Source: Irpex lacteus (Eukaryota > Basidiomycota > Agaricomycetes > Polyporales > Irpicaceae). From it: 64,000 bases of DNA. This document shows, one piece after another, positions 22,963 to 39,416 of the stretch (position 1 is the stretch's first letter; each line of letters starts with the position of its first letter). The notes beneath the pieces are model-generated. The model was not told where the DNA came from. It was given only the letters and a program-made list of their open reading frames with translations, and did not search any database. The translations under genes were made by a program, and so were the position numbers. The stretch spans positions 1,922,001 to 1,986,000 of the forward strand of contig MQVO02000003.1 of the NCBI GenBank assembly GCA_001986395.2. The letters are read 5' to 3'.

Positions 22963-25141
22963 TCACGCCGTCGGACCCCAAGGCCAGAAAATAGGTACCG
23001 TCCTGTCAAACCGAAAATGAAAAACAAGGGTAAGTGACACGAAGCCACAAGAAATGTGGCGTATAAGTAAGCGTGTAGTCGCCGTGCGAAGTTCTGGTTT
23101 GGAATACGGCCATCATGCAAATGATCATGACGAACAAGAAACCCTGCGTACGATGAACAGCCGCCACAGCCTGCTGGCCAGTAGACGTCGAGGAGCAAGT
23201 AACATGTCTGGACGTACCGCTTGTAATGTTCCCATTTGGGGCCTGCAAACTTCTTGTCTCCACCGGCCTGTCAAGTTCGAGACGAACAAGAAAGAGAGAG
23301 ATCAGTCAGTACGTAGTCAGTTAGGGTTGATAGCACATGTGCGATCCGAAGTGGAATTCGCCCGAGCTCCGTCATGTCTGCCCCATTAGAGAAAGATGGA
23401 AATGGGTAATGGCAAAAAAGTATAAATGCAACTTTCAAGCGAGCCAGAAAGCATTGCAATTTGGCAGATGCGGGTGAAAGATGTTGTGTAATGGAGTCAA
23501 CTGCGAGACTGGTGGTTTCACAGGATATTCCATCCGTAGAGCCCGATACGACGTAACGTCTTAGGCAATCTCTCGTTTTGCACACTTCCAGCGTGGCCGC
23601 ATGTCTGGACAGTCGACGGAGACCACGAAGCGTGATAACCCAAATTTAATGGAAGTAGGAAGTAGGAGGCATGTGACGAGGGCTCAGCGTGGGCACGTAC
23701 CTCTAGTGGTGGTATTCCAGACACCTTCGTGAGTAAGAACCAGGTAAGGAGCGGTGACAGGCCAGCTAGAACCCAAGCGAAGCGGGGTGCATACGGAGAG
23801 GTCAGGGAGGCCGTGGACAATCCCCATAGCCCTATCCACACGCCCACTTCCCCGACGTAGCTGTATGAGAAGATTACGGGAGTCAGCACTGCTTGTTGTG
23901 TGTGTGTAACGAGGTTTGAATAGGTTTGAATATGAATGGACGTTGGAATGGCAACAAATCGTGGGCGTTGGGCGTCACGAAGCTCCGTACACGCTGCAGC
24001 CTCGCACGACTATATAACGTAGTGCGGCTGCGGCGAAATACGAGATTGAGATTGATGGGGTTAAGCACGATTGCATTTGGGCTATCCAGCTGTCTGGATG
24101 AGCGAGCGGTGGGCGGAAGAGAGACTCTTCCGATACGCGTGCGAGATGCGCGAGATGAGGTAGAGATAGCATTGCGTTTGACGTACTTTGGGTGACGGCT
24201 GATACTCCATAGTCCACTGGAGATAAATTGCTCGTCATGTTGCTTGTTGTTCTTGGCTTTTCGCCATGCCGACTTTTGGTGGTCGGCGACTAGGATGCTT
24301 GATCAGCGACAGGAGATAGCGTATCGAGTAGGCCGCCCAGCACCTACCGATCTCAACGAGCCAGGATGTCGCGAACACACTCAATGCAAGGTAATCGCGT
24401 ACGCCCAAGGGGGGATGTGCGGCTGGGTGCAGGACGTTTACCTGAGCAGATCCATATGAGGCTTAATTAAAGCGATCGCGCAAAGAAAGGTTCTCGACTG
24501 ACCATGTAAACCGGTAAACCAACTACGAAGACCCATGTGGCTGTGCGTCAATCGCGAGGTAAGGGTCCTGATAACGGGAGAGACGGGCCACAACAGATCT
24601 CAATTGGCGCTCACTCACCCTGGGCGAACCAGAAGAACGAGAAGGCGAGAGGCTTGTGCTTCACTTCATCGAACCTTGAGTCACCACCTGCCTTGATAGC
24701 TCTCTGAAGAAACATCAAGTCAAGTTAGACATGTCATCTCCGTCAAACGCAAAATGGCGAGAAATTAGATGGGGGACGGCGGGTACTGACAGTGACGAGG
24801 AAGTAGCCGAGACGACCACTCCACGATGTCATTAGAGTGGTCAGGAGGATCTGCCTGGGTGCGAAATCGGTTATGCTGGGCAGAACTGCGCCCGGCAGGT
24901 GTTGCCAGAACTTTGCCTTGAGGCTCGGATAGTACAACGAGAGCAGGGTCGTGGATAAGAAACCCAGACCTCCGCCGAGGTCGTACCAGAGCTCATTGGC
25001 TTGCGGGACAAAGATGGCTGCCAAAGCTATAACTCGTGTTTAGGGTCATATGTTCTTTCTTTTTAAACACAGACACTAACCTGTTTGCAGCCCGTACGCA
25101 CTTGCAAGTGTGGGCAACAGTTTAGAGAAGAACGGAGCCAT
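22963..25141 (-). CDS. DUF1295 / steroid-reductase-like membrane protein
   Basis: Polytopic membrane protein of the DUF1295 family, related to the C-terminal part of steroid 5-alpha reductases. Exon 1 (25141 downwards) encodes MAPFFSKLLPTLASAYGLQ. Later exons give FVPQANELWYDLGGGLGFLS, MTSWSGRLGYFL, FWFAQATWVFVVGLPVYM, HPPLGVRDYLALSVFATSW, a basic cytosolic loop with AWRKAKNNKQHDEQF, the signature block SRHPKYVGEVGVWIGLWGLS and a last helix with WFLLTKVSGIPPLE. The end reads GDKKFAGPKWEHYKR joined to TVPIFWPWGPTA, stop at 22963-22965; the WPW end is typical of this family. About eight exons. The family is linked to NAD(P)H-dependent lipid or sterol reduction, but the fungal substrate is not established. 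It is transcribed divergently from the GFA-domain gene. Confidence 0.85.
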
Positions 25142-25526
25142 CGTCGACGACACCTATCTCAGCGAGCTCGCTGTTGCAGTTATACGAGTCCCTGTCGTGG
25201 TTGGGGACAAGTTCGACTTCAGTTGGGGAGGTCAGTGCGCATGTTTACTTGAAGTAGACAACTGCTCGTCCAGAATGGTCGACATCAAACGCAAGGCGAT
25301 GGTACTCGGGGCAGACTTCCATCAATCGCCCACGCACTCCCGACGCGTCATGTCACAGGTCACGTGTGGCAGCGTGACGTGGTCACTGACGATGTATGTT
25401 GGCGTTTGTGACGTCAGCCTATCCTCTCCCCAACTTCCATCGGGAGTCGGGATTGAATGGGCGCGTCGCTCAATAAAAGGTGAGTGCGCAAGCCTTGTCC
25501 ACATCGACTTTACCCTCGAGCTCATC
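25142..25526. promoter_or_regulatory. Divergent promoter region
   Basis: 385 bp between two divergent start codons, holding both promoters. It contains TCACGTGTGG (an E-box-like CACGTG) and, next to it, CGTGACGTGG, plus an AATAAAAG just before the plus-strand gene. Functional use of these motifs is inference. Confidence 0.4.
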
Positions 25527-26640
25527 ATGTCAGACAACGATCAGCACGTCAAATCCAATGCTCATCCAGATGCACCCATGCACAAAGGTGAACATTCTGG
25601 CATCCCACACCCGCCTCCTGAAGACGAGCATCAGCCCAGCCACACCAAGCCTATCCCAGACACAGGCTGGAAGGGACCCCTTCCCAGTCAGAAAGGTGGA
25701 GATGACGAGCCTGACTTCTTGAACAAACCTCCGTATACATGGAAGAGCGAAGGCGACAAGTTCGTTCCAAAATACACCGCGTAAGTTTCCAAACTTTACG
25801 TGTAGTAATGACTTGAATGGGAAAGGAGAGACTCAACTTTCGGTGCCGGGTCTTCATGTCCATAGACAATGTTGGTGCGGAAACGTTGCGTTTGAGTTCC
25901 ACGGCGACCCGGTCGACGCGAAGCACTGTCATTGTCACCAGTGTCAGGCCCTGCATGGCGCTCCGTTCCAGTGGGCGGTCATCTTTCCCAAGGTCAGACG
26001 TGCAGTCTCTCACCATAATTTATCTGGCTGATATAGTAATTGCGCTTTGCGATGATCGATCTGCAGACGTCCGTGAGATTGGTGAAGAATGAGGACGATA
26101 GTTTGCACTTCTTCAGTACCGAAAGGAAATGTGGGATTCACCATGTTCCATGCAAGGTAGTCGAAGTCTTGGAACTTTATTTTCTCCCCCCTCGCTCACC
26201 CCATCTGAACCCCTAGGTCTCTTGTGACCAATGCCGCTCACCTCTTTTCGACGAAGGACGTAACGCCGTGCTTGCCTACCCAGGCTCTTTCAAGTTCAAA
26301 GATCGAAAAGTACCCCAAGACTTCCAACCAACCGCGCATATATTCTACAGTGAAAGGTATGCCCAACCCCATCTAACCAGTACGTGCAACTCCTAACCCT
26401 GGTGTTCTCGTGATAGAGTGATGGAAATCGCCGATGGCATACCAAAGTGGTCTGGCCATAAAGGCAAGAGCGAGCTTCTGCAAGAAATATCTATGGACGA
26501 AGGGTGTGCTATCCAAGTCTTTATTGTCACACATACGCTGACTTCTCAGTCTCTGCAGCATCATGCCAAAATATAAGGGCAAACCAGTACCCAAAGATGA
26601 AGAGTTCGACGACGCCGCAGGCAAGAAGGCGGGATTGTAA
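25527..26640 (+). CDS. GFA-domain (CENP-V/GFA) zinc protein
   Basis: Protein of the GFA/Mss4-like zinc fold, the family of glutathione-dependent formaldehyde-activating enzymes, in several exons. A hydrophilic N-terminal extension of about 85 residues (MSDNDQHVKSNAHPDAPMHK, with HPPPEDEHQPSHTKP) is not part of the domain. The domain begins with CWCGNVAFEFHGDP, then HCHCHQCQALHGAPFQWAVI, supplying the two zinc-binding cysteine/histidine sets. After introns come KNEDDSLHFFSTERKCGIHH, VSCDQCRSPLFDEGRNAVLA and PTAHIFYSERVMEI followed by ADGIPKWSGHKGKSELL. The end is KDEEFDDAAGKKAGL with TAA at 26638-26640. Formaldehyde activation has been shown for few members, so the substrate is unknown. The start is the ATG in a good context after TCATC. 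Confidence 0.85.
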
Positions 26641-27675
26641 TGGGCCACGGGCTTGTAAACATTGTGTGGTTCCTTCCTGGCGCACATGTACGAGTAAACT
26701 TCTGATGTTCGAGTCACGAATGCATGTACGTTCCGATTTCCTGGAGACCAGCTCTCCGTTTGCGGTGGTCGCGGCAGACCCCACGCCGCTGTTCCATATT
26801 CCTGCGACGTCGACCTCATAGAAGTAACCTCTGCAACGTAGCCGTGGTTACTTGCATGTGCAGTGCGAGTAACTACGTCTACATTACCGTGACACAGGCC
26901 TTTTTCTAGCGAGAGAGCTTTCCATATGTGTAATAGGCATCGTTCTATGGTCCCACAATGCATTCAATGAAAGCGTTGTCGCGTCCCATTTACAAGTTCG
27001 AGTAAGCTTCCAAATTATGAACGTACGTACGTTACAAGGGCAGTCGAATAGAACGCACTTCACATGACCAGAGTCTTTTCTTTCGCCATATAAGTCGATG
27101 TTCTGCACCACCTGCAATGTAATCTCAGGACGCCTCGTTCTTCTCAAAATTATAATTTGATTGTTCTGCCAAGACCGACCCGACGAGCCGACGCCCTTAA
27201 AGCCACTTTGTTGAACTGGATCAGTTGCTGACCCTGTTTAATCAACTACCACCATCATCTCTCCCTTCAGTCTACCGCATACCGCTACTCACAGATGCTC
27301 ATGTGAACAAAGGTATAGTTGATTGTTCAGGCTTCTCTGAACTTCGCAATGTCTATCACTCTCTCTTACTTACCTGATTCTAAGGACATCCCTCGACCGG
27401 TGGCACAAAACTTTGAAAGCGAACAAAGAGACATCCAAGAAAATGACCCTGTCAAAAAAGGCTAGCTACACACGAAGAAGAAAGACCGAAGAAGAAACTA
27501 TGAGAAAGAATACTCGTACTACGGTAAGTCTACAAATACAACACTCGTTACGAATTATTTGGGACCATTGGCGAGCACATGGCCATGGTAAAAGGGTGGG
27601 GTATTAAAGCGTTATAGAGGCCACTTCAGGAAGGCGTGCGACCGGTACCGTGACTGGGCCTTCGATATACTCTGT
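26641..27675. other. Intergenic region with a possible orphan exon
   Basis: About 1 kb. A plus-strand frame around 27388-27522 encodes a Lys-rich helix (RTSLDRWHKTLKANKETSKK) between an acceptor-like TTCTAAG and a GTAAGT donor, which looks like an exon, but no further exons were found. It may be a remnant. No other content recognised. Confidence 0.3.
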
Positions 27676-31916
<4,241 letters not shown>

Positions 31917-32926
31917 ATCACCCGTCCGAGTGCACACCAGGCGGTGTCGGCGAGTTGGCGGTGCTGTTCGTCGTCGAGGACAGCGACGGCGACCTGGGGT
32001 TCTGTTGTTTGGTTGACCAAACAATCCCAGAATGGTAAGCAGTAACGTTTTCCGCGCCAATCGCGTAGACTAGTCACACTCCGGTTAAGGCAATAAATGT
32101 GGCCATGAGCTCGTCCTTCATGCGACTCATAACAAGGATCTCTGAGTTATTTTCGTGTATTCCTGCACCAAACGATGGGCGATGTATGAGAAGATCTGTG
32201 ACCAACGGTAGCCTTTCCACTGGTAAGGCCGGTGAGGCTCAGGGTCCTGTGCACGTGCCTCGGATGATGTAAATGGTGGCAGGGCAAGTACCAGAGGCCG
32301 GAGAGAGATGGGACAGTGGAATGGCTCTGTAGTGAACATGCACAAGTATCGCGTCCTCAGATTTTGCGAGTGTCTTTGCTTTCGGTCTCCGGACAGTGTG
32401 CACCTGAAGACGTAGATATGAACGAGTGGACAACGCAGATGCGGACCGAGCAGACGTGTGAAGCAGATCTAGAGCCTCAACTCATGGAATTGCGACTTTT
32501 ATGTGCAGAAACGGCCAAGCAGCTGTGGGCAAGATGCGAAGGGAAAACAGTAGACACGAAAAGAACTGCGCATGCAATACTGTACCCTCGAACGATACAC
32601 CATTCATCCCAGGAACATGACAGGAGGAGGGCGGCAGGAATGCCGGGAAAACTGGGCGGGGTTTCTGTCGAATAATTTCGATATTCGTTGCGTTTGTAAG
32701 CTGTCCGAGTAACCTACGGATACGTAAGTTTAGGGTGGTGAAGAGGCGGAGACCAAACAACAAATAAGAGTCCTGGGGCAGATGCCGCGAGAGCGTTTGC
32801 AGCGTCTCCGAGTCTCGAGTCCTCTCGTTTCGCACTGTCACGGCCTATCACTCAGATAAACTGCCCCATTCCTCTCTTTCTTCACTACCACCACGTCCTC
32901 GCTCAACGATTGCGACAACGCTCACC
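31917..32926. other. Divergent intergenic region
   Basis: About 1 kb between the start codons of the MYST gene (-) and the LAMMER kinase gene (+); it must hold both promoters. An unsupported plus-strand frame at 32316-32675 has no recognisable domain and I do not call it a gene. Confidence 0.4.
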
Positions 32927-34951
32927 ATGCAGACCGCGCTGCAGTACTCGGCGCCGACGCTGCTCTCCCAGTACCAACAGCATCCGGCGCTCAACCTCAA
33001 TCGTGCTCCCAACAGCGCGGCCAGTGTCATGCCCTCGCCATCCGTGCCGACACGCAAGCGCAAAAGAGCAGCACATCAGTACACCGTCAGCTACAGCGAA
33101 GTCCAAGAAGTCGACAACGCAGGCCGTCTGCGCGAGGTCATAGTGATCGAAGATACACCACCGCCATCGACTGTCTCCCCCGCGACCTCGGCCAATGCCC
33201 ACCTCTATTCCGCCTCGTATCAGCCCCCGACGTACGCCGCTCCCATCCGAACTCGTGCGCGCGCCGCAGCAGAAGCTCAGGCGTTGTCGACCAGCTCGTC
33301 CTCTGTGGCCGTCCCCCCTGCTCCCAAGAAGCGCAAGAGGGACCCCGACGTCGCTGGCACCGCTCTCAAGAAGCCTGCGACAAACGGTCACTACTCCAAC
33401 CTCCCAAGTGGCGACAACTCCTGGCCGAGCGGAAGTGGCCACGCCGCAGATGACGTGAGCACAACTTTTCGTCTGCATTGACTTTTCGCCTCATTGACTC
33501 GAACTTCGTCTCACTCAGTCATCGAAAGCCCCGGTCCCCTGCGATGACAAAGAGGGACACTATATTATTGTGCCCGACGATATCATCTACAAGCGCTGTG
33601 CGTTTCTATGGCTGCATCTACACGCATGCATTGATGCTGACTCTTGCACATAGATCGTACTGTACGACTACTTGGACAGGGTACGTTCGGAAAGGTGGTT
33701 GAGGCCATCGATACGGAAACGAGCAAGAGGGTGGCTATCAAGATCATACGCGCCATTCCCAAGTACCGTGACGCTAGCAAGATTGAAGTTCGAGTGCTGC
33801 AAAGACTAAAGGAACGCGATCCCACGAACAAGCAGTAAGTCGACATGACGTTCGGGGCGTCTCACTGTACGCTAAAATTGTCACAATTTTCCACAGTAAA
33901 TGCATCCATCTACTTCATTGGTTCGACCATAGAAACCATATATGCCTCGTTTCGGAACTTTTGGGCATGTGCGTGTACGACTTCTTGAAGGAGAATGAGT
34001 TCGCTCCCTTCCCACGTCACCACATCCAATCCTTCGCTCGTCAGCTATTAGGAAGTGTCGCTTGTGAGTTATACTCTGTCTAAAATCTTACTGCCATGAC
34101 CTAACATCGCCCAAATTACAGTCCTCCACGAACTTCATCTAGTTCATACCGACTTGAAGCCGGAAAATATCTTATTAGTAAACAATGATTCGCATGTGGT
34201 CTGGGTACCACAGCCTGGAAGGGTGGGCGCAGTACGCATACATCCAGTGTACTATGGGTTGTTCTGACACAAAATTTGCAGCGCAACGCGCAACCTAGGG
34301 CAAAGAAGATCCTGGACTCAACGGACATCCGGCTAATTGATTTTGGCTCCGCCACCTTTGAAGAGGAGTATCACTCCAGCGTGGTCTCCACTCGACACTA
34401 CAGAGCTCCGGAGATCATTCTCGGTAGGAAATATACTTGCTCTTTCTCACGGTAGTGACTTACCGATATACCCTTATCAGGTCTCGGGTGGTCTTATCCA
34501 TGCGACGCTTTCTCGCTTGGGTGCATCCTGGTGGAATTTTATACTGGAATTGCACTGTTCCAGACGCACGATAACCTCGAACACCTCGCCATGATGGAGC
34601 AGGTGATGGGTAAAATGCCCGAACGGTTCGCTCGTTCAGGGGCTCGTTCAAAGCCAGAGTACTTCAAAGAGGGAAGCAAGCTGGACTGGCCAAAGCCCAA
34701 GGCTACACGGGCGAGTCGCAAAGAGGTTCGGGCGTGCCGTAATCTACAGGTAAGACGGGCCACGTGTGTATCTCCGAGCTTTCTTACTCACTGCACTGTA
34801 GGAAATTATCGCGCCCACAGATTCTATCAATCGACATTTCCTCGACCTCGTCAGGAGACTGCTCATCTTTGACCCCGCGCAGCGGATCACAGTCAAAGAT
34901 GCCCTTAACCACCCATACTTTTCACTTCGAATTCCTGAAGATCCGTACTAA
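32927..34951 (+). CDS. LAMMER (CLK/Lkh1/Kns1) dual-specificity kinase
   Basis: Dual-specificity kinase of the LAMMER family, which phosphorylates SR-type splicing factors and regulators of morphology. The disordered N-terminal part (about 175 residues, [20 protein letters not shown]) has basic clusters (TRKRKR, PKKRKRD) that are likely nuclear localisation signals. The kinase domain opens with [20 protein letters not shown], then VAIKIIR (ATP-binding Lys), [17 protein letters not shown], the catalytic loop [10 protein letters not shown] (Thr replaces the usual Arg of HRD, as is normal for this family), LIDFGSATF in place of DFG-x-[21 protein letters not shown] and [20 protein letters not shown]. 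The name motif reads EHLAMMEQ instead of EHLAMMER. It ends with [13 protein letters not shown] at TAA 34949-34951. About nine short exons. Confidence 0.92.
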
Positions 34952-35207
34952 ACACTCTCCTTTGGACATGGTACTCAATTCCCGATGCTTACCCTCCATC
35001 AAACTCGGATTCCTTAATGTACACGGACAGGCTCCGAACTCAACTCGCCGGGGCTCTTTACAACCACCCTTCGTCACTCCTTGCATATCTTTAAATGTTT
35101 TATTGCTCCTCTTTTCCTATGTCGTCGTTTTCTCGTTCTTCGCTAGGTTACTCTTTCACAGCACGTCTGGAAGCTCGCCCCTGCCCATGTAACACCATCA
35201 TGCCATA

Positions 35208-36304
35208 GTGCCACAACAGCTCCTGTCTCCATGCATAATTGTTGCAGCCGGTCAGCATCCACCTAATGAATCGCACCCTCTCCGCTCCGTCCGCCCGCGA
35301 CACCTATCTGTATTTATCATTGGCTCTTTTTTGTCATGCGTAGTGCATAGATTTCTCTCAAGATGTTCAACGGGCACACATCTCGCGACGCAAGACGAAC
35401 TGTGCAAACCTCAAAGTGAAGTCGGCAGCAGTAAGTATCATCACTTCAAATGTTACCGCGCTCCGCAACTCTGGCCAAACCAGCCATACCTCATCAGCGT
35501 CACCTGTCGTCTCGGTTTGTTCCATGTAGTCACTGTATTGAAACCACGCGACTGACCTCTCTTCGTCCTCTGCAGATGTGGGAAACAGCGGCAGCCGGCA
35601 ACGCCATCGTCCCGCGTGGTCATGCGTGACCTGCAAAGACCGGTGCACCCCAGATGATGCCGTGGCCTGCTGCGGCTGGAAGCATTGGGATACATATTCA
35701 CCGAACGCCAGTTCCAGTAATCGTCATACTCATCCAGAGAACAGGAGCGTAGACTCCGAAGAATGGCGAGACTGCTTCGTGTGTAAAGGTTGATAGAATC
35801 GGGTAACTCAGCGCAAATACGTGAGGTATCAGGATGCTCACGTTCTTTGCTCACAAGGTCTCGCATTGTGTCCGGAACACATATGCGCTGTATGGCGCTG
35901 CGATCATGCGCGATTGTATGGCTCCGCGGTTCGCCTGACTAAAGCCGAGATGGAATCACTGGGTTGTGCCGCTGGCTTCTAGGCCTTTCTCCACTGTGTA
36001 CCCTCTTCTTTCCCCGGCCGGTGCAGACCGAACGGGCGATATCTACTATGTCTCTTTCGAGGCCTGCTATCATCGACGTCGTCCGTTACGACTTGCATGG
36101 AAACTCTATCATGATCTAAACCAGAGACTTGTCAAGGGTATGTCGGTGGCCTGTGAGCTATGATGATCAACGAGTGCCAGTGCTGATCAAATTGTAGGAC
36201 AGATATTTCGCAGAAGATCGCGGTATGTTAGGGTAATCCACTTCCGTACTAGGCACATGAACACGAAGAATGTACCTAATAGGAAGATCTTCCACTTCGT
36301 ATGA
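35208..36304 (+). CDS. Cysteine-rich hypothetical protein
   Basis: Unrecognised gene pieced together from frame-consistent exons. The first open segment (from 35208, no in-frame ATG, so an upstream first exon is likely) contains a hydrophobic stretch (HLSVFIIGSFLSCVVHRF). It joins at a GTAAGT donor (near 35431) to an exon with WSCVTCKDRCTPDDAVACC and EEWRDCFVCKG, then after an intron to LALCPEHICAVWRCDHARLY. The cysteine and histidine spacing (CxxC, CC, CxxC, CxxxxC, CxH) suggests a zinc-binding fold. The next exon either ends at a TAG near 35980 (SLGCAAGF) or splices at GGTTGT into RTGDIYYVSFEACYHRRR and then a basic tail ending at TGA 36302-36304. The splice consistency supports a gene, but its ends are uncertain. 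Confidence 0.35.
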
Positions 36305-37281
36305 AGCTCTTTAGCTCGGCCAACTCGACGAGCATATCTTGAAGTATTGGTCATGTCCGAATTCAATTCGTCCCAGCTTCCGACATCGCTCCCAGTCGAT
36401 GGCGACGGCTATGCTTGCCGCAATGTTGTACATGTAGTAAAGCTTATACCTTGGATAAGGCTTGCGACAAGCGAGCATCCACAATAGGCACGACAGTTCA
36501 AGACCTGGGCGTGTCATTTCGGGATTGATGGTCGCCCTTCTGACAATGGGCGATGTAGTACGGTGGGAATAATTCTGAAATGAGTCCTATTGTGGCTTTT
36601 CTTAGATATCCTTCGGAATGGCAACTCCAGAAAAACCTTCGCATCTTATCTCTACTTTAAACTCACAGAGATTAAGTAGACTCATCGCATTGATAATTGC
36701 TGCTTCACAACGCCACGAAACTCGACAACATGAATGTCTTATATTTATGGACTCATTATTTCGTAAACCGAGGAGGCTGGAGCACCGACTCCACTACTCA
36801 TTGCTATGGTGGATACAACGAGAAATTTGTCCATTGCTACCGAGGCCATGGCTTTCAGTAGCTTGCAACCCACACGTTTGCTCAGCAGAGGAGCGAGGCC
36901 CCGACGTGCCCGTCACTCAAATATAGACTACCCACTGCGACGCCCCACTTTTACTTCGGGGCTGCTGATTATCGGTGCAAAGTTACCGATGTTTATACTA
37001 CCACCTTCGCTGACTGCAGTATGTAGTACGCACCTGTAGGGACATCTCAAAATTTCGGACTGATCACTCGAGTTCAATTCCAATACAGTAGATTGCCTCG
37101 ATGAATGATAACTGTTACAAATGTAGCATGCAGGAGAGTTCGAATGCAGATAATGAAGCACGACTATGCTTTGCGACATAGATAACACCACGGAACGCGT
37201 GATACAAAACATAGCAGAACTTTTAGACGTGGACCCGGTCCTAACGTCGCTCCAAATAATGAATGTGGTTGCAAGTCAGCT
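36305..37281. other. Intergenic region
   Basis: About 1 kb upstream of the end of the aspartic protease. An open frame at 36618-36926 has no domain or splice support. Nothing else recognised. Confidence 0.35.
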
Positions 37282-39204
37282 TTATACGAGCTTGGCGAGG
37301 GAGACCGTGTTCTTGGTAACATCGGTTGAGAAGTAGGCGTTCTTCAAGAAGACGTCACCGACCTATAGGAGACAACAGTATAAGACACAGATTCAGAGAT
37401 TAATGATGAAGAAGACGTACCAGCCACTCGGTAGCACCACCAACTTGGCCAGTGGAGATACCAGAGATACAGTCACCAGTGAGATCGTTGGGGTCGACGG
37501 GAGAGAAGAGCAGGTCACGAGTGTCAATAGCGAAGGACTGGCCACCGAAGCTCAAGGCAACTGAAGCAGTCGTTGTGCAAGGAAGCGTGAAACCACCCTG
37601 ACCATCAGACTTGGCACCGTCGATGAGGGCGTGAACAGCGGCCGCATCGCTGGGGGGAGCGATGATGAGGGTGGTGCCGGTGTCGAGGATAGCAGTGCGA
37701 CCCTTAAGACCAGTGTCCTTGCCATCGACAGTGACGGCTCCCAAGTCGCCTTCCCAGAATCCTTGAGTGTTGACGTTGTTGAAGGTAACGAGAGTCTGGG
37801 CGTCGAACTTGGAAGCGTCAAGACCACCGAAGGTGATCTCACCGTCGTTCTTCTGGTCCTGGAGACGGGAGATCTTGTAGGAAGTGATGGCATCCTGGAT
37901 GAGGCCCTGTTGCGCCAACGACTCAACGGGCGTGAGAGTCTTTTGCTCAGAGAGAGTCTTTGAACACAGATACGTCAGTCGCGTTCGATCTGCATTTTGC
38001 TCATAAACTTACAGATTGAGCAAGACCCATCAAGCCATCGAACTGCGTGGCATCGTTGGCAAACTGGTCGGTCTCCTGTGCAGCGACACCGAAAGTGTGC
38101 TTGTTAAGAGCAAGACCAGCGACGTTGAGGTTGTCGGTGATGATGTTTCCGGCGACCGCACCAGAGCCGTAGGTGACCTGGAATGGCTTCTGGGTATCGA
38201 CGAACGAAGAAGAGGACTTGGGGCCCAAGAAGACGTGATTTCCCTATAAAGAAGTCATATTCAGTATCTCGGTCCCAGATACGTCACGTCCTCATATACT
38301 TACACAGTCAGCTCCAGTGTCAACGTCCTGGCAGACTTCAGCGCCGACCCAAAGATCAGCGGATCCGGAGTCCATGAGGAGCTTGAAGTCCCTGGGAGGA
38401 GTGCCCATCTGAACGGTAGCGATGTAACCAACATCGTTGGCTCTGATGATCACGATCGTCAGATGTGATTCATCATTCTATCATATATTACTTACTCAAT
38501 GTCAAGTCCAAGAGAGTTGTCGTCGGTGGGCTTGTTGGCGGCGGTCAGGCCACCGGCTTGCTGAGCAGCCAAAGCAACTTCAGAGAAACCAGCACCGGTG
38601 TCAGTGGAGTTTCCACCAGCTGCGGCAGCGGCAGCACCAGCAGCACCCGCAGCACCTGCACCAACAGCTCCAGCACTATCCGCAATGAATGATTAATATC
38701 ATGACATATGGCGGACGCGAGTCAACTTACGCTGCGCCTTTTGCAGCCTTGCCAGCTTTGCCCTTGCCCTTAGCTTTGGCATTATTGCCCTTGACAGCTG
38801 CGGTAATAGGCTTGGGCACACCCTGCCTGTTGTAACGCTTGGACAAGCGGGAGCCAGGACGGCCGGCTTCGGGGATGTACAACCGCTTGGCGAGGTTCTC
38901 GCGGAGCTGGTGCTCCGAAGGACCATCTCGGGCAGTCATACGAGCATGACGCTTCAGCCCACGGTTGATGTGCTGTTGCAATTGCTATGAGAAAGGAAGT
39001 ATATTTGAGTTACATGGGCGCTAGTATGAGAATATAGGAAGCACAAACAAGCGTTGGGTGGATGTCATCTCTGAGCTGATGAATCCGCTTCAATGGAAGA
39101 GTGACGAGGCCCGCATTGCGACGTGCGGGTGCTGCCTGCACTCCCGAGGAGAGGGAGAAAAGAAGACTTGCGAGGAGCAACGTGAAAGAGAGACCGAGCT
39201 GCAT
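37282..39204 (-). CDS. Secreted aspartic protease (family A1)
   Basis: Pepsin-family endopeptidase, probably secreted. The start ATG at 39204 gives a signal peptide (MQLGLSFTLLLASLLFSLSS, cleavage likely near VQA-AP). The propeptide is basic (PLKRIHQL, QLQQHINRGLKRHARM, LSKRYNRQGVP, then a KGKGKAGKAAKG stretch) and leads into an unusual Ala/Gly tract. Mature-enzyme blocks: ANDVGYIATVQMGTPPRDFK, first catalytic Asp in LLMDSGSADLWVGA, the flap region QVTYGSGAVAGNIITD, FDGLMGLAQS, second catalytic Asp in AILDTGTTLIIAPP, LSFGGQSFAIDTRDLLF and the end DVFLKNAYFSTDVTKNTVSL before TAA at 37282-37284. The first motif is DSGSAD rather than the commoner DTGSSD, a variant that keeps the aspartate. Basidiomycete A1 proteases of this type act in nutrition and substrate colonisation. 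Confidence 0.92.
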
Positions 39205-39407
39205 GTTGACCTGAACCTGCGTCGAGCAGTTCTAGCAATAGAGGAATTGAGCGGAAGACCCGAGGGATAAGGCGAGAATGAATGAAAGGACAGCTGGATA
39301 CACCGGAACGCAGCTGAAGGCCCTGCCTCAGGAAAGGGAAAGGATGAGAGAGAGAAGGAAAGAAGGAACAGAAAGAGGGTGGATAACCTGGCATCCAGTC
39401 TTTTGGC

Positions 39408-39416
39408 TTTATATAC
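39408..39416 (-). promoter_or_regulatory. TATA-like element of the protease gene
   Basis: On the minus strand TGTATATAAAG lies about 205 bp upstream of the protease ATG at 39204, flanked by a Pyr-rich stretch downstream. It is plausible as the core promoter with a long 5' UTR. Confidence 0.4.

Noticed and set aside
27388..27522. Possible transposase-like Lys-rich exon
   Set aside because: A single short exon with no catalytic motif, terminal repeats or target-site duplication; not enough to call a mobile element.
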